Source: Roseiarcus sp963753135
GTDB lineage: Bacteria; Pseudomonadota; Alphaproteobacteria; Rhizobiales; Beijerinckiaceae
Assembly: GCA_963753135.1 (NCBI GenBank)
Contig: CAVWBA010000020.1
Location: 62,001-126,000, forward strand
Direction of reading: 5' to 3'
DNA length: 64,000 nucleotides
This document shows positions 1 to 9,234 of this stretch, piece after piece. Made by a program: the position numbers and the translations under genes. The first letter of the stretch is position 1. Every line of letters starts with the position of its first letter. Under the pieces are notes generated by a model. It saw only the letters and a program-made list of their open reading frames with translations. It was not told the DNA's origin and searched no databases.

Positions 1-1
1 C

Positions 2-391
2 GTAACGTTTCTTGTCCCCAGCTATAATGATGGGCTCGCGTTTTTCCGCGATGTCCTCGGCTTCGCGGTTCTTGAAGACACCCCCTTGTCGCGCAGCAAG
101 CGTTGGGTTGTCGTTGCCCCATCGCCGGCCGCTGGCGCGGCGTTGCTGCTGGCGGTTCCCAGCGACGAGCGCCAGCGGACCCGGGTTGGCGATCAGACCG
201 GCGGACGGGTCGGCTTTTTCCTTCACTCAGGGGACTTCTGGGCGGATTACGAGAGACTGGGTATGCGAGGCGTCAAGTTCCTGGAAACGCCCCGCAGCGA
301 GCCCTATGGCCTTGTTGCAGTCTTTGCCGATCCCTGGGGCGGCAAATGGGATCTGCTGCAGCCGGCCAACGGAGCGGGTGAAACGCCATGA
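2..391 (+). CDS. VOC-family (glyoxalase/bleomycin resistance-like) protein, 5' truncated by window edge
   Basis: The frame is open from base 2 without a start codon, so the gene begins upstream of the window. The first visible residues read VTFLVPSYNDGLAFFRDVLG, the usual first strand and helix of a VOC domain. The second half has the GRVGFFLHSGDFW and EPYGLVAVFADPWGGKWDLL segments typical of small VOC proteins that end with a metal-ligand strand. It is probably a cytosolic dimeric glyoxalase/dioxygenase-fold protein; the substrate cannot be told. The TGA stop at 389-391 overlaps an ATG, and the permease gene follows directly, suggesting co-transcription. Confidence 0.8.
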   Translation, partial: VTFLVPSYNDGLAFFRDVLGFAVLEDTPLSRSKRWVVVAPSPAAGAALLLAVPSDERQRTRVGDQTGGRVGFFLHSGDFWADYERLGMRGVKFLETPRSEPYGLVAVFADPWGGKWDLLQPANGAGETP

Positions 392-401
392 GATTCGGCC
401 G

Positions 402-1512
402 GTGAACCTCGGGCGTCAGATCCTCTTCTGGGGGCTCGGATTGGCCGCCCTCCTGCTGATCGTCTATTTGCTCGGCTCAACGATAATGCCGTTCGCGGCC
501 GGCATCGTTCTCGGCTATCTTCTTGACCCGGTCGTGCTCAAACTTCAGAGATTCGGTTTCAATCGACTCGGCGCCTCGCTTCTCATTCTTACTGTTTTCG
601 TCCTAACCGTCGTCCTCTTTTTCATTGTTGTTGTCCCGGTGTTGGGAAACCAGTTCATTGCCTTCGCTCAGCACCTGCCCGGCTACGCGGTGCGGCTTCA
701 GGCTTTTGCCCTTGAGGAGGGCAACGAGCTCATTGCGAAATACGGCGGCCATTGGCTGGAGGCCTTTGGGCTCAGCCAGCCCTTGTCGAGCGCCCAAATT
801 CAGAAATCGGTCGGGGACTTCGTCACCCAGAGCGCGCAATGGCTTCTCGACACTTTCACGAAGCTCGTGTCGGGCGGAGCGGCGCTGTTCAATTTCCTGT
901 CGCTCCTGATCGTCACGCCTGTTGTCGCGTTTTATATTCTCGTCGACTGGGACAGGATGATCTCGAAGATCGACAGCTGGCTCCCCCTCGACCATCGCGA
1001 AACTCTGCGAAAGATCGCCCGAGAGATAAACCATGCATTGGCGGGGTTCATCCGCGGTCAGTCGATTGTCTGCCTCTTCTTGGCTGTCTGGTACAGCGTC
1101 GGTTTGACCCTGGTCGGACTCGACTATGGCTTTCTGATCGGCGTTATCGGCGGCGTCTTGAGCTTCGTGCCGTATCTGGGATCGCTGACCGCGCTCGTGC
1201 TTTCGCTCAGCGTCGCCCTCTTCCAGGGTTGGCCAAGTCTCAAGCTATTCTTTCTGGCTCTCGCCGTTGTTGGAACGGGTCAATTCCTCGAGGGCAACGT
1301 GCTTTCGCCGCAGCTCGTTGGCGAATTCGATCGGGCTTCACCCGGTCTGGTTGATGTTCGCACTCTTGGCTTTCGGCCAGTTGTTCGGTTTCCTTGGGCT
1401 GCTCATCGCCGTTCCAACCGCAGCAGCGATTGGCGTTGTGGCCCGCCATCTGATTGCCGTCTATCTGACCAGTCCGTTTTACCGAGGCCGCACGGAGCCG
1501 GAGAGCCAATGA
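402..1512 (+). CDS. AI-2E family transporter (PerM-like inner-membrane protein), frameshifted near 1322
   Basis: The protein is a polytopic membrane protein of the AI-2E/PerM (UPF0118) family of about 369 residues. It opens with the membrane segment after NLGRQILFWGLGLA, has the family loop HHR-type region after VDWDRM, and the conserved EGNVLSPQLVG. At about 1318-1325 the frame changes by one base. The expected continuation (NSIGLHPVWLMFALLAFGQL, then GFLGLLIAVPTAAAIGV) lies in the next frame and stops at 1510-1512. GTG at 402 is the likely start because no better in-frame ATG is present; an ATG at 388 overlapping the previous stop would need a second frame change. The stop overlaps the hdaA start (ATGA), so the two genes are coupled. 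Substrate unknown. Confidence 0.8.
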
Positions 1513-2201
1513 TGGCCCCGCCCCGCCAGCTGACGTTCCGCTGGCCGCATTCGCCAAGCTTCGCACGCGAGGATTTTCTTCCTGCGCCGTCCAACCTTGA
1601 CGCGCTGAGGGCCATCGAACTCTGGCCGAACTGGGCCAGTCGCCTGTTGATGCTCGTCGGGCCGGAGGGGGCGGGAAAAAGCCACCTCGGTGCGATCTGG
1701 GTCCGCGCCGCCGACGCGATCACGCTCTCTGGGGAAGCGCTAGACGAACAGAGCATCGAGGCCTGTGCTCAAGCCCATGCCGTGCTGATCGAAGACGCCG
1801 AAGGCGCAAAGCGCGCAGAGGCGCTCTTTTTTCACCTGATAAACGTCGCGCTGCAAAACAACGCATGGCTGCTCATGACGAGCCGCACCGCTCCCGACGC
1901 TTGGGACCTCAACACTCCCGATCTTCTGTCCCGACTTCGGCTGGCGCCCGTTCGCCGCCTCGCCGCGCCGGACGTCGAACTCACCGAGGCGGTTCTCTTC
2001 AAGTTGTTCAGCGATCGACAATTGCAGGTCGACCCTCACGTCGTCAGTTACATTGCGTTGAGAATCGAGCGTTCGCTTGGAGCGGCGCGTGCGCTTGTCG
2101 CCACGCTTGACAACGAAGCGTTGACGCAAGGCGGACGTATAACTCGCACCATGGCCACCAATGCGCTGCACGAAATGGCGTTAAAGAGCGAATCGCCCTA
2201 G
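1509..2201 (+). CDS. hdaA: HdaA, DnaA-related regulator of replication initiation
   Basis: This 230-residue AAA+ protein resembles the ATPase core of DnaA without its DNA-binding domain. The Walker A motif GPEGAGKSHL spans residues 51-60, the Walker B-like segment is AVLIEDAEG, and the sensor region LLMTSRTAP and the LLSRLRLAP box follow the DnaA pattern. In alphaproteobacteria HdaA acts with the DNA clamp to stimulate ATP hydrolysis by DnaA and so limits re-initiation. The start at 1509 overlaps the preceding permease stop. A second ATG at 1512 is in the same frame. Location after a PerM-like gene is common in this group. Confidence 0.9.
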   Translation: MMAPPRQLTFRWPHSPSFAREDFLPAPSNLDALRAIELWPNWASRLLMLVGPEGAGKSHLGAIWVRAADAITLSGEALDEQSIEACAQAHAVLIEDAEGAKRAEALFFHLINVALQNNAWLLMTSRTAPDAWDLNTPDLLSRLRLAPVRRLAAPDVELTEAVLFKLFSDRQLQVDPHVVSYIALRIERSLGAARALVATLDNEALTQGGRITRTMATNALHEMALKSESP

Positions 2202-2307
2202 CCAAGCCACAAATCTATGTTTACACTTCGTTAATTAGCGTCGCACGGATGGGGGATTAGGGGAGCGCGCGGCGCAGACACTAGACGCCAAGACGACGGA
2301 GGAGACG

Positions 2308-2559
2308 ATGCGGAAGTCCCTCATTCTTGTTGCGACGGCAATCGGAAGCGGCGTGGGTTACGCTGCGGGATTGACCGAGGTAGCCACGGGCCCAAACACA
2401 GAGGACGCGTCCACGTGGCGCTGGCACGTGTCGTCGATACTGGCCGCGCAAAACGATGCGGCGACTGAGCGGGCGGAGACTGTCGCCGACGTGTTCAGCC
2501 AGCGTTACGAGCGCTACACGCCGTTGGGGTTGCCGCAAACGCGGGACAATTCCCGGTAG
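2308..2559 (+). CDS. small secreted hypothetical protein
   Basis: This 83-residue protein starts with a typical Sec signal peptide (MRKSLILVATAIGSGVGYAAG). A strong ribosome binding site (GGAGGA) lies about 6 bases before the ATG. The mature part is short and polar and ends ERYTPLGLPQTRDNSR. I do not recognise a family. It converges on the nuclease gene downstream, with only 10 bases between the two stops. Confidence 0.6.
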   Translation: MRKSLILVATAIGSGVGYAAGLTEVATGPNTEDASTWRWHVSSILAAQNDAATERAETVADVFSQRYERYTPLGLPQTRDNSR

Positions 2560-2569
2560 ACGCGTTCCC

Positions 2570-3145
2570 TCAGCGGTTCGTATCCAACGCGCCTACGTTA
2601 TGCGCGCGGGCCCATATGCGTTCGAAATTGCTTTCAAATGCGTCGACGACCGCGGGATCGGTAATAAAGATCGCGTCGTTGTCCTGACTGGCGAGTCCGG
2701 AATGGGAGAAGTTGCCTGAACCCGTTCGCAACACCTCCGCATCGACGGCGTACGCTTTCAAATGCATCAAAACGCCCTCGCCCTTGACCCGTGCGGCGAC
2801 ATTCGGATGTGCAAGCAGGGCTTCAATGATCCCGCCCCGTGTGGGTTTGTGCTCCGCGAATTGCGACCTGTCCAAATAAAGACGAATGACAACGCCGCGT
2901 TCCGCCGCGTCAATCAACGCCTCGGCTATCCGCGGGTCAGACAGGACGTAAGCCGCGATGTCGATGGACAATCGGGCGCGGCCGATCTCGCGAGCATCGA
3001 CACTCTCAAGGTTTTCGCGGGGCGCGTAGTGGATCTCGATCTGGGGCTCGGCCGCCCGAGACCCCGGCTCGACCCAAGCCGCCCCCAACGCGATCAGTCC
3101 CACGCATATGTTGAGAAACGAGCGAACCGCCAAGCTCGACTCCAC
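2570..3145 (-). CDS. phospholipase D-like nuclease (single HKD domain), exported
   Basis: This 191-residue protein has a signal peptide or anchor followed by one PLD-type domain. The catalytic motif HLKAYAVD fits HxKx4D, followed by GSGNFSHSGLASQDND, the family's second conserved block (GS/GN). Single-HKD proteins of this size resemble the Nuc endonuclease group, which dimerise to form one active site and cut DNA or phosphodiesters in the periplasm. The reading starts with GTG at 3145; no upstream ATG exists in frame. It stands alone, transcribed divergently from the oxidoreductase gene. Confidence 0.8.
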   Translation of the reverse strand: MESSLAVRSFLNICVGLIALGAAWVEPGSRAAEPQIEIHYAPRENLESVDAREIGRARLSIDIAAYVLSDPRIAEALIDAAERGVVIRLYLDRSQFAEHKPTRGGIIEALLAHPNVAARVKGEGVLMHLKAYAVDAEVLRTGSGNFSHSGLASQDNDAIFITDPAVVDAFESNFERIWARAHNVGALDTNR

Positions 3146-3732
3146 CGAGCTGCACTAGCACAATCTTATAGTTGTATTTGGTTGCAACCGCAAGGCGCAT
3201 CGCGTATGGATTCGGAATTTGCTCGCCACCATAAGAACCGTGTGATATGTTATTTCTGAATTTGTAGCTTTGGCGTCCTGGCCCAGGGCCATCCTTGAAG
3301 GCCTTTGCCTCCGGGATACGGCTTGAGGCGTGAGGCCGCTGGCTGGACGCTTTAAAGGTCGAGGCAGTTACGGCGAAACGAAAAAATCGAGCTAAGTCAT
3401 TGAAAATAAGCAAGCCTAAGATACCGGCGAAATGAAACAGCCTTTAATCCATTGAAAACAAACAAAACCGCGAAATCATTGATTCGACGCTCATAATGAT
3501 TTCAATGACTTATTATATACCCTGCGAAACATTTCGTTTCGCAGGGCGAAATGAGCGTCTCGTTGTTCGGGCTTGCGCGCGTTCGGTTGCATCGGTTGTG
3601 TCAAAGCCTCCAGCCGGGCGGCGCAATCTTGGACGGCAGAGCTTCCGCTTGACGGGCCAGCCCTGGCGCCCGCAAATCGTGGCGCTTTAGGATCTGGTCG
3701 GCAGGTCGAAGCGTAGCGACCTTGAGAGGCCT
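3146..3732. other. divergent intergenic region, 587 bp
   Basis: No convincing gene is present between the nuclease and oxidoreductase starts. The middle is AT-richer than its surroundings and holds copy A of the dispersed repeat (3366-3558, reverse orientation). The right part (about 3560-3730) returns to high GC, and no clear promoter could be picked by eye. Confidence 0.6.
3366..3558 (-). repeat. dispersed intergenic repeat, copy A (reverse orientation)
   Basis: The reverse complement of this stretch aligns with 36879-37020 and 57349-57486. The identity core is 3491-3512, which matches 36924-36945 base for base over 22 positions. It contains a perfect hairpin, an 11-bp stem at 3520-3530 and 3536-3546 around a 5-base loop. 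The distal module (read in reverse: TTTTCAATGG, then TTTCATTTCGCCG) occurs twice here, at about 3424-3465 and 3366-3410, against once in the other copies. Confidence 0.8.
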
Positions 3733-5820
3733 ATGAACGCGGTCACCGAGATTACGCGGCGTCACTCAGTCTGCCCGCACGACTGTCCCTCGGTTTGCGC
3801 TCTCGACGTCGAGGTGATCGGCGGAAAACGTATCGGCCGCATCCACGGGGCGCGCGACCAGACCTATACGGCGGGGGTCGTCTGCGCCAAGGTTGCTCGG
3901 TATTGGGAGCGCATCCATCATCCGGATCGGCTCACTCAGCCGTTTCGCCGCGTCGGCCCCAAGGGTAGCGGGCAATTTGCGCCGATCGGGTGGGACGAAG
4001 CTCTCGACCGTGTGGCTGACAATTTCCTGTCCGTCGAGCGCGAGTTCGGACCGGAGGGCGTATGGCCATACTTCTACGCCGGAACGATGGGCCTCGTGAT
4101 GCGCGACGGAATCGAGCGCCTCACTCACGCCAAACGCTATTCCCGCTTCCACGGGACAATCTGTGTGGGCGTCGCCTGGCCGGGATATGTCGCCGGAACC
4201 GGTAAGCTGAGGGGCGCAGATCCGCGCGAAATGGCGAAGTCGGATTGCGTGGTCATTTGGGGCACGAACGCAGTCGCTACGCAAGTCAACGTGATGACTC
4301 ACGCGATTCGCGCACGCAAGGAACGCGGCGCGAACATCATCGCCATCGACATTTATGAAACGGAGACGATGCGGCAGGCCGATCTCGCGTTGTGCGTGCG
4401 GCCCGGCACGGATGGAGCGCTGGCCTGCGCGGTGATGCACATCCTGTTTCGTGACGGATGGGCCGACTGGGACTATCTCGATCGATACACCGACGCGCCC
4501 CACGAGCTCGAGGCGCACGTCAAGACCCGCGATCCTGCGTGGGCGAGCGCAATCACCGGCGTCGACGCCGCGCAAATCGAGAAATTCGCCGCGCTTATTG
4601 GGCGGTCGAAACGCAGCTTCTTTCGCCTCGGCTATGGTTTCTCGCGGCAGCGCAACGGCGCAGTGAATCTGCATGCGGCCCTATCCATTCCCGCCGTCAT
4701 CGGCGCTTGGGCGCACGAGGGAGGAGGCGCCTTCCACAGCAACAGCGGCGTGTACAAGCTGCAAAAGACGATGATCGAGGGTCTCGACGTCCGCGATTTA
4801 AGCGTTCGCCGCCTCGATCAGTCGCGGGTCGGAGCGGTCCTGACCGGCGACGCGGAAGCGTTGAGGGGCGGCCCGCCTGTGCGAGCTATGCTGATTCAGA
4901 ACACGAACCCGCTCGCCGTCGCGCCGCATCAGGAGAAAGTGCGCCGCGGTTTCTCGCGCGAAGATCTTTTTACCTGTGTTCACGAACAGTTCATGACCGA
5001 CACAGCGCGCTACGCCGACATCGTCCTGCCCGCCACGATGTTCCTGGAGCACGACGACATTTACACTGCCGGAGGCCATCAGCACCTGCAATTCGCGGCC
5101 AAAGTGGTGGACCCGCCCCAAGGCTGCCGGTCCAATCACGAGGTGATCGCCGCGCTCGCTCGGCGCGTCGGCGCCGAGCATCCCGCATTCTCGATGTCGC
5201 CGCGCGAGATCATTGACTGGACGCTGCGGGAGTCGGGCTGGGGCGATCTTGCGCGGCTCGAAAGCAAGCGCTGGCTCGACCTGCAACCGCCCTTCGAGGA
5301 GTCGCATTTCCTCAACGGCTTTGGCTTTGCGGACGGAAAGTTTCGATTCAAGGCGGATTGGACAGACACGCCCGTCGCCAATGACGGAATGCGCGGCCCT
5401 TGGCGCGCAATGCCTAGTCTGCCCGATTACTGGCCGGTGAACGAGGCCGCTGACGAAGATCATCCGTTCAAACTTGCGACCTCGCCAGCCCGAAACTTCC
5501 TCAATTCGACCTTCACTCAGACGCCGACCTCGTTATCACGAGAGCAGCGGCCGGAAGTGCTCATCAATCCATCCGATGCCGCGAGGCTTGGGCTCTCCCA
5601 AGGCGACGTCGTGCAATTGGGAAACAAGCGTGGCCGAACGCGCCTGCACGCGCGCATATTCGAGGGCGTGAAGCCCGGAGTCCTCGTCAGCGAGGGCATA
5701 TGGCCGCCTTCGGCCTTTCTCGATGGCTGGGGAATCAACGTCCTCGTCGGCGACGACAGCGTCGCTCCGCACGGCGGCGTAGCCTTCCATGACGTCAGCG
5801 TATGGGCGCGCCGGGCCTGA
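3733..5820 (+). CDS. molybdopterin (bis-MGD) oxidoreductase with N-terminal 4Fe-4S site
   Basis: This 695-residue enzyme belongs to the DMSO reductase/formate dehydrogenase superfamily (COG0243 type). Cys14, Cys18, Cys22 and Cys51 (CPHDCPSVC and VVCAKV) form the 4Fe-4S site. The central part carries the two molybdopterin half-sites (CVVIWGTNAVATQ; RAMLIQNTNPLAVAP; DIVLPATMFLEHDD). The C-terminal 110 residues are the dinucleotide-binding beta-barrel (VLINPSDAARLGLSQGDVV). No twin-arginine signal is visible, so it is probably cytoplasmic. No partner electron-transfer subunit lies next to it; accB follows after 100 bases. Substrate unknown. Confidence 0.85.
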   Translation: MNAVTEITRRHSVCPHDCPSVCALDVEVIGGKRIGRIHGARDQTYTAGVVCAKVARYWERIHHPDRLTQPFRRVGPKGSGQFAPIGWDEALDRVADNFLSVEREFGPEGVWPYFYAGTMGLVMRDGIERLTHAKRYSRFHGTICVGVAWPGYVAGTGKLRGADPREMAKSDCVVIWGTNAVATQVNVMTHAIRARKERGANIIAIDIYETETMRQADLALCVRPGTDGALACAVMHILFRDGWADWDYLDRYTDAPHELEAHVKTRDPAWASAITGVDAAQIEKFAALIGRSKRSFFRLGYGFSRQRNGAVNLHAALSIPAVIGAWAHEGGGAFHSNSGVYKLQKTMIEGLDVRDLSVRRLDQSRVGAVLTGDAEALRGGPPVRAMLIQNTNPLAVAPHQEKVRRGFSREDLFTCVHEQFMTDTARYADIVLPATMFLEHDDIYTAGGHQHLQFAAKVVDPPQGCRSNHEVIAALARRVGAEHPAFSMSPREIIDWTLRESGWGDLARLESKRWLDLQPPFEESHFLNGFGFADGKFRFKADWTDTPVANDGMRGPWRAMPSLPDYWPVNEAADEDHPFKLATSPARNFLNSTFTQTPTSLSREQRPEVLINPSDAARLGLSQGDVVQLGNKRGRTRLHARIFEGVKPGVLVSEGIWPPSAFLDGWGINVLVGDDSVAPHGGVAFHDVSVWARRA

Positions 5821-5920
5821 ATGGCGGCGATCCCGGGTGCTTTCTTTGCTCCGGTCCGCGGGATATACGAAACCCCGCTTGTTGACCACCACGTCCATTC
5901 CCCCGCGCGAGCGAAAGAAA

Positions 5921-6418
5921 ATGAAGAAGCCGTTAGGCGCGCAAACCGACGGGTCTGCGCAGAGCCTCGTCGATGTCGCTGCGATCGAGCAACTCGCAAA
6001 GATCGTGTCGCAATACGATCTGAGCGAGATCGAGATCAGCCTCGGAGACCTGCAAGTGCGTCTCGGGCGCGAGCGAGCGCCATCGGCTCACGCGAGCGCA
6101 GCCGCGATTCCCCAAGCCGCGCCCAGCCTAGCGCAAGGTCCCGCCATCGCCGCGCCTGCAACGGAGCCGCTCTTGGCCGATCTGGCGGGCGCGGTGAAGT
6201 CGCCAATGGTCGGCACCGCCTATCTGCGGCCCAGTCCAGAAGCCAAGCCGTTCGTCGAGGTTGGATCGGCGGTGAAGGCTGGAGACAAGTTGCTGCTGGT
6301 CGAAGCCATGAAAACTTTCAACGACATTGTCGCGCCGCACGCCGGCAAAGTCGTGAGTATCCTTGTCGCGGATGGCGCGCCGGTCGAATACGACCAGCCG
6401 TTGATGATCATTGAATGA
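5921..6418 (+). CDS. accB: acetyl-CoA carboxylase biotin carboxyl carrier protein
   Basis: This 165-residue protein carries biotin for the first step of fatty-acid synthesis. The N-terminal helical part (residues 16-50) contacts the carboxylase, a proline/alanine-rich linker follows (51-85), and the biotinyl domain occupies 90-165. The biotinylated Lys131 lies in VEAMKTF, preceded by VKSPMVGTAYL. It is followed 55 bases later by accC, the usual accBC pair. The ATG at 5921 has only a weak purine-rich leader (GCGAAAGAAA). Confidence 0.95.
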   Translation: MKKPLGAQTDGSAQSLVDVAAIEQLAKIVSQYDLSEIEISLGDLQVRLGRERAPSAHASAAAIPQAAPSLAQGPAIAAPATEPLLADLAGAVKSPMVGTAYLRPSPEAKPFVEVGSAVKAGDKLLLVEAMKTFNDIVAPHAGKVVSILVADGAPVEYDQPLMIIE

Positions 6419-6472
6419 CCGCGATTGAGAATCGCGCCGCGAGGGTTGCGAACGATCGGGGAGCACGCCCGG

Positions 6473-7828
6473 ATGTTCGATAAGATCCTGATCGCCAACC
6501 GCGGCGAAATCGCGCTCAGAGTCATGCGCGCGGCCAAGGAACTCGGCATCGCGACGGTAGCAGTCTATTCGACTGCCGACAGGGAGGCGATGCATGTCAA
6601 GCTTGCGGACGAGAGCGTATGCATCGGGCCGCCGCCGGCGCGCGACAGCTATCTCAACATTCCGGCGATCGTCGCAGCATGCGAGATCACGGGCGCCGAA
6701 GCCGTTCATCCAGGCTACGGGTTTCTCGCCGAGAACGCGCGCTTCGCGGAAATTCTCGACGAACACGACATTACCTTCATCGGTCCGAAGGCCGAACACA
6801 TCCGCATGATGGGCGACAAGATCGAGGCCAAGCGCACCGCTGAGCGTCTCGGGATCCCTTGCGTTCCGGGCTCGGAGGGCAGCGTCCGTGACGAAGACGA
6901 GGCGGGTAAGATCGCCGCCGAGATCGGCTATCCGGTCATGGTCAAGGCTGCGGCAGGCGGGGGCGGTCGCGGCATGAAGGTCGCCTGGGGATCCGACGAC
7001 ATCGTCGAAGCGATCGCGGCCGCCAGGATCGAAGCCCGAACCGCGTTCGGCAGCGATTCCGTCTACCTCGAGAAATATCTCGCCAAGCCGCGCCACATCG
7101 AAGTTCAGGTGCTCGGCGACACGCAGGGCCACGCCATTCATCTGGGCGAGCGTGATTGCTCGCTTCAGCGTCGCCACCAGAAAGTCTGGGAGGAGGGCCC
7201 CTCCCCTGCCCTGAACCCTGAACAACGCGAGGGAATCGGCGGGATCGTCGCCAAGGCGATGGCCGAACTCGGCTACGTCAGCGCTGGCACGGTCGAATTC
7301 CTCTACGAAGACGGGAACTTCTTCTTCATTGAAATGAACACGCGTGTGCAAGTCGAGCATCCGGTCACCGAGATGATCACCGGAATCGACATTATCAATG
7401 AGCAGATCAAAATTGCGGCCGGTTCGCCCCTCTTGATCGAGCAAGACGACGTTCGATTCCTGGGCGCCGCGATTGAATGCCGCATCAACGCGGAGCATGC
7501 GCGCACATTCGCGCCTTCACCGGGACGGATCGCCTACTTTCACCCGCCTGGAGGTCTTGGCATTCGCGTCAATTCGGCGGCCTATCAGGGTTACGTGATC
7601 CCGCCCTATTACAATTCCCTGCTTGGCAAGCTGATCGTTCACGGCCGAACTCGAACCGAAGCCCTGATGCGGCTGAGAAGGGCGCTTGACGAATTTGTCG
7701 TCGACGGCGTCGAGACGACGCTGCCGCTGTTTCGCGAGCTTGTTCGAAATTCGGACGTGCAGAACGGCCAATATGATATCCATTGGCTCGAGAATTTTCT
7801 AAAGAATCAGACGAACGCGCAAGGGTGA
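6473..7828 (+). CDS. accC: acetyl-CoA carboxylase, biotin carboxylase subunit
   Basis: This 451-residue enzyme carboxylates the biotin on AccB using ATP and bicarbonate. It begins MFDKILIANRGEIALRVMRA, the invariant N-terminus; upstream in-frame codons are not family-like, and GGGGAG lies 8 bases before this ATG. Other family marks are the glycine-rich loop KAAAGGGGRGMK, EKYLAKPRHIEVQ, the catalytic FIEMNTRVQVEHPVTE and RINAE. Length is normal. It forms an operon with accB. Confidence 0.97.
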   Translation: MFDKILIANRGEIALRVMRAAKELGIATVAVYSTADREAMHVKLADESVCIGPPPARDSYLNIPAIVAACEITGAEAVHPGYGFLAENARFAEILDEHDITFIGPKAEHIRMMGDKIEAKRTAERLGIPCVPGSEGSVRDEDEAGKIAAEIGYPVMVKAAAGGGGRGMKVAWGSDDIVEAIAAARIEARTAFGSDSVYLEKYLAKPRHIEVQVLGDTQGHAIHLGERDCSLQRRHQKVWEEGPSPALNPEQREGIGGIVAKAMAELGYVSAGTVEFLYEDGNFFFIEMNTRVQVEHPVTEMITGIDIINEQIKIAAGSPLLIEQDDVRFLGAAIECRINAEHARTFAPSPGRIAYFHPPGGLGIRVNSAAYQGYVIPPYYNSLLGKLIVHGRTRTEALMRLRRALDEFVVDGVETTLPLFRELVRNSDVQNGQYDIHWLENFLKNQTNAQG

Positions 7829-7835
7829 AAAACCG

Positions 7836-7922
7836 GGTCAAACAGCGTCGCTGGCTTAGCTGAAATCGTCATCGCGACGCTTGCTTTTGCTGCGTGAAGC
7901 TTGCGAGCGATCCGGTTTGACC
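7836..7922. repeat. inverted repeat between accC and the TPR gene
   Basis: GGTCAAAC at 7836-7843 is repeated as GTTTGACC at 7915-7922, with about 70 bases between, in the gap where accC and the TPR lipoprotein converge. It could close a stem that ends transcription from both sides, but there is no following U tract. Confidence 0.35.
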
Positions 7923-7971
7923 TCCGGGTGTAATCGCCGGCAGACGCTCAGCCGCTGCGAACGGCGCGCTG

Positions 7972-8808
7972 TCAGCTCAATCGCTGCAAGGCTGCGCGCG
8001 CTTGGCCGTTGTTGGGGTTGACCGTTACTGCGCGCTGGTAGGATTCGACTGCTTTCGCGTGATTATTTAGCTTTTCGTAGCAGAGGCCAAGGCCGGCCCA
8101 GGCTTCCGAATTGTTGGCGTTGACGTTGAGCGCGGCGTTGAAATCCTCGATCGCCGCCTCATACTTCCCGGTCGCCATCAAACTCTGACCACGGGCCTGG
8201 TACGGTTCGCCCGCGAATGGGTCGCGATCGATCGCATTGTTGAAGTCGGTGATCGCTTGGGCGTTGTCGCCCTGCCGCTGATAGATGAGGCCTCGCGCAT
8301 GATAGGCCTGCGCCCCCTCCGGGTTCAGCCGGATCGCCTGGTTAAGGTCGTTGAGAGCGCCCGCGTAATCGCCATGCGAGCGCTCGAGATTGCCGCGCCC
8401 GAGATAAGCGGCCGCGTCGTTCGGATTGACGGCGATCGCTTGATTGAAGTCCTGCACCGCCAGATCGTCCTTCTTGGTCTGACGATACGCCAATGCCCGA
8501 TTGGTGTAGGCGCCGGAGAAATGCGGATCGAGCTCAATCGTATGGCTGAAATCCTCGATGGCGTTCGAATACTTGCCAAGCTTGGCATAGACGACGCCAC
8601 GCGTGTTGTACGCGGCAGCGTCACTTGGATTGCGCTGAATAACCTCGCTCAGCGAGGCGATATTCCCTGCGTTGGAGGCCTGAGCCCCCGGTTCGGCGTC
8701 AACCTCCGCCACATGGGTGTTGAAGCCGCCGAGCGTCTCGCTGCACGCCCCAAGCATGAGCGCGATCGCCGCCAATCCGGCCCACGCCCAAATGTCTCGA
8801 GAGGTCAT
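7972..8808 (-). CDS. TPR-repeat lipoprotein
   Basis: This protein of about 278 residues begins with a lipoprotein signal (MTSRDIWAWAGLAAIALMLG, then AC as the lipobox cysteine). Six or more tetratricopeptide repeats follow, each of 34 residues with the alternating pattern AYNTRGVVYAKLGKYSNAIEDF. It resembles NlpI-like TPR lipoproteins that act as adaptors in the envelope. I start it at 8808 rather than 8853 because only this start places the signal peptide at the N-terminus. It converges on accC. Confidence 0.85.
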   Translation of the reverse strand: MTSRDIWAWAGLAAIALMLGACSETLGGFNTHVAEVDAEPGAQASNAGNIASLSEVIQRNPSDAAAYNTRGVVYAKLGKYSNAIEDFSHTIELDPHFSGAYTNRALAYRQTKKDDLAVQDFNQAIAVNPNDAAAYLGRGNLERSHGDYAGALNDLNQAIRLNPEGAQAYHARGLIYQRQGDNAQAITDFNNAIDRDPFAGEPYQARGQSLMATGKYEAAIEDFNAALNVNANNSEAWAGLGLCYEKLNNHAKAVESYQRAVTVNPNNGQARAALQRLS

Positions 8809-8982
8809 CGTGCGCCAAACCCCGGGCCGGGCCCGAAGGCTTGCGCGGAACACACGCCCTGATCAATGCGATGCGACGCCAAAATCCAAAACCCCGCCAA
8901 ACCGGTCGCCGCAGGACCGCCGGGTGCTAAAAGCTGACGTCTTGCGCGGCAACGCCTCCGTCGCCCATCGAGCCGGCGCCGA

Positions 8983-9234
8983 TCACCCGGCCGACCGCGG
9001 CGCCCCAGGGACCGGCTTCGGCTTCATCGGCAGCAGGCCTTCGCGCTGCAGCTTCTTGCGAGCGAGCTTGCGCGCGCGCCGAACCGCCTCAGCCTTCTCG
9101 CGCGCCCTCTTCTCAGAGGGTTTCTCGTAATGTCCGCGAAGCTTCATTTCGCGAAATATCCCCTCGCGCTGCATCTTCTTCTTGAGCGCCTTGAGGGCTT
9201 GATCAACATTGTTGTCGCGAACGAGTACCTGCAC
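8983..9234 (-). CDS. rpsU: 30S ribosomal protein S21
   Basis: An 83-residue basic protein beginning MQVLVRDNNVDQALKALKKK, the standard S21 start. The Arg/Lys-rich helix (REKAEAVRRARKLARKKLQR) and the alphaproteobacterial C-terminal extension ending in proline-rich residues follow. S21 helps the small subunit select mRNA. It stands alone on the minus strand. Confidence 0.95.
   Translation of the reverse strand: MQVLVRDNNVDQALKALKKKMQREGIFREMKLRGHYEKPSEKRAREKAEAVRRARKLARKKLQREGLLPMKPKPVPGAPRSAG

Noticed and set aside
12..2201. A single 729-codon frame that looks like a permease-HdaA fusion
   Set aside because: The family end of the permease is in the next frame and stops just where HdaA starts; the joined frame arises from one indel near 1322.
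6128..7498. A 456-codon minus-strand frame opposite accB-accC
   Set aside because: It is antisense to two well-identified genes, is rich in Asp/Arg/Ala as expected from reversed high-GC codons and has no family features.
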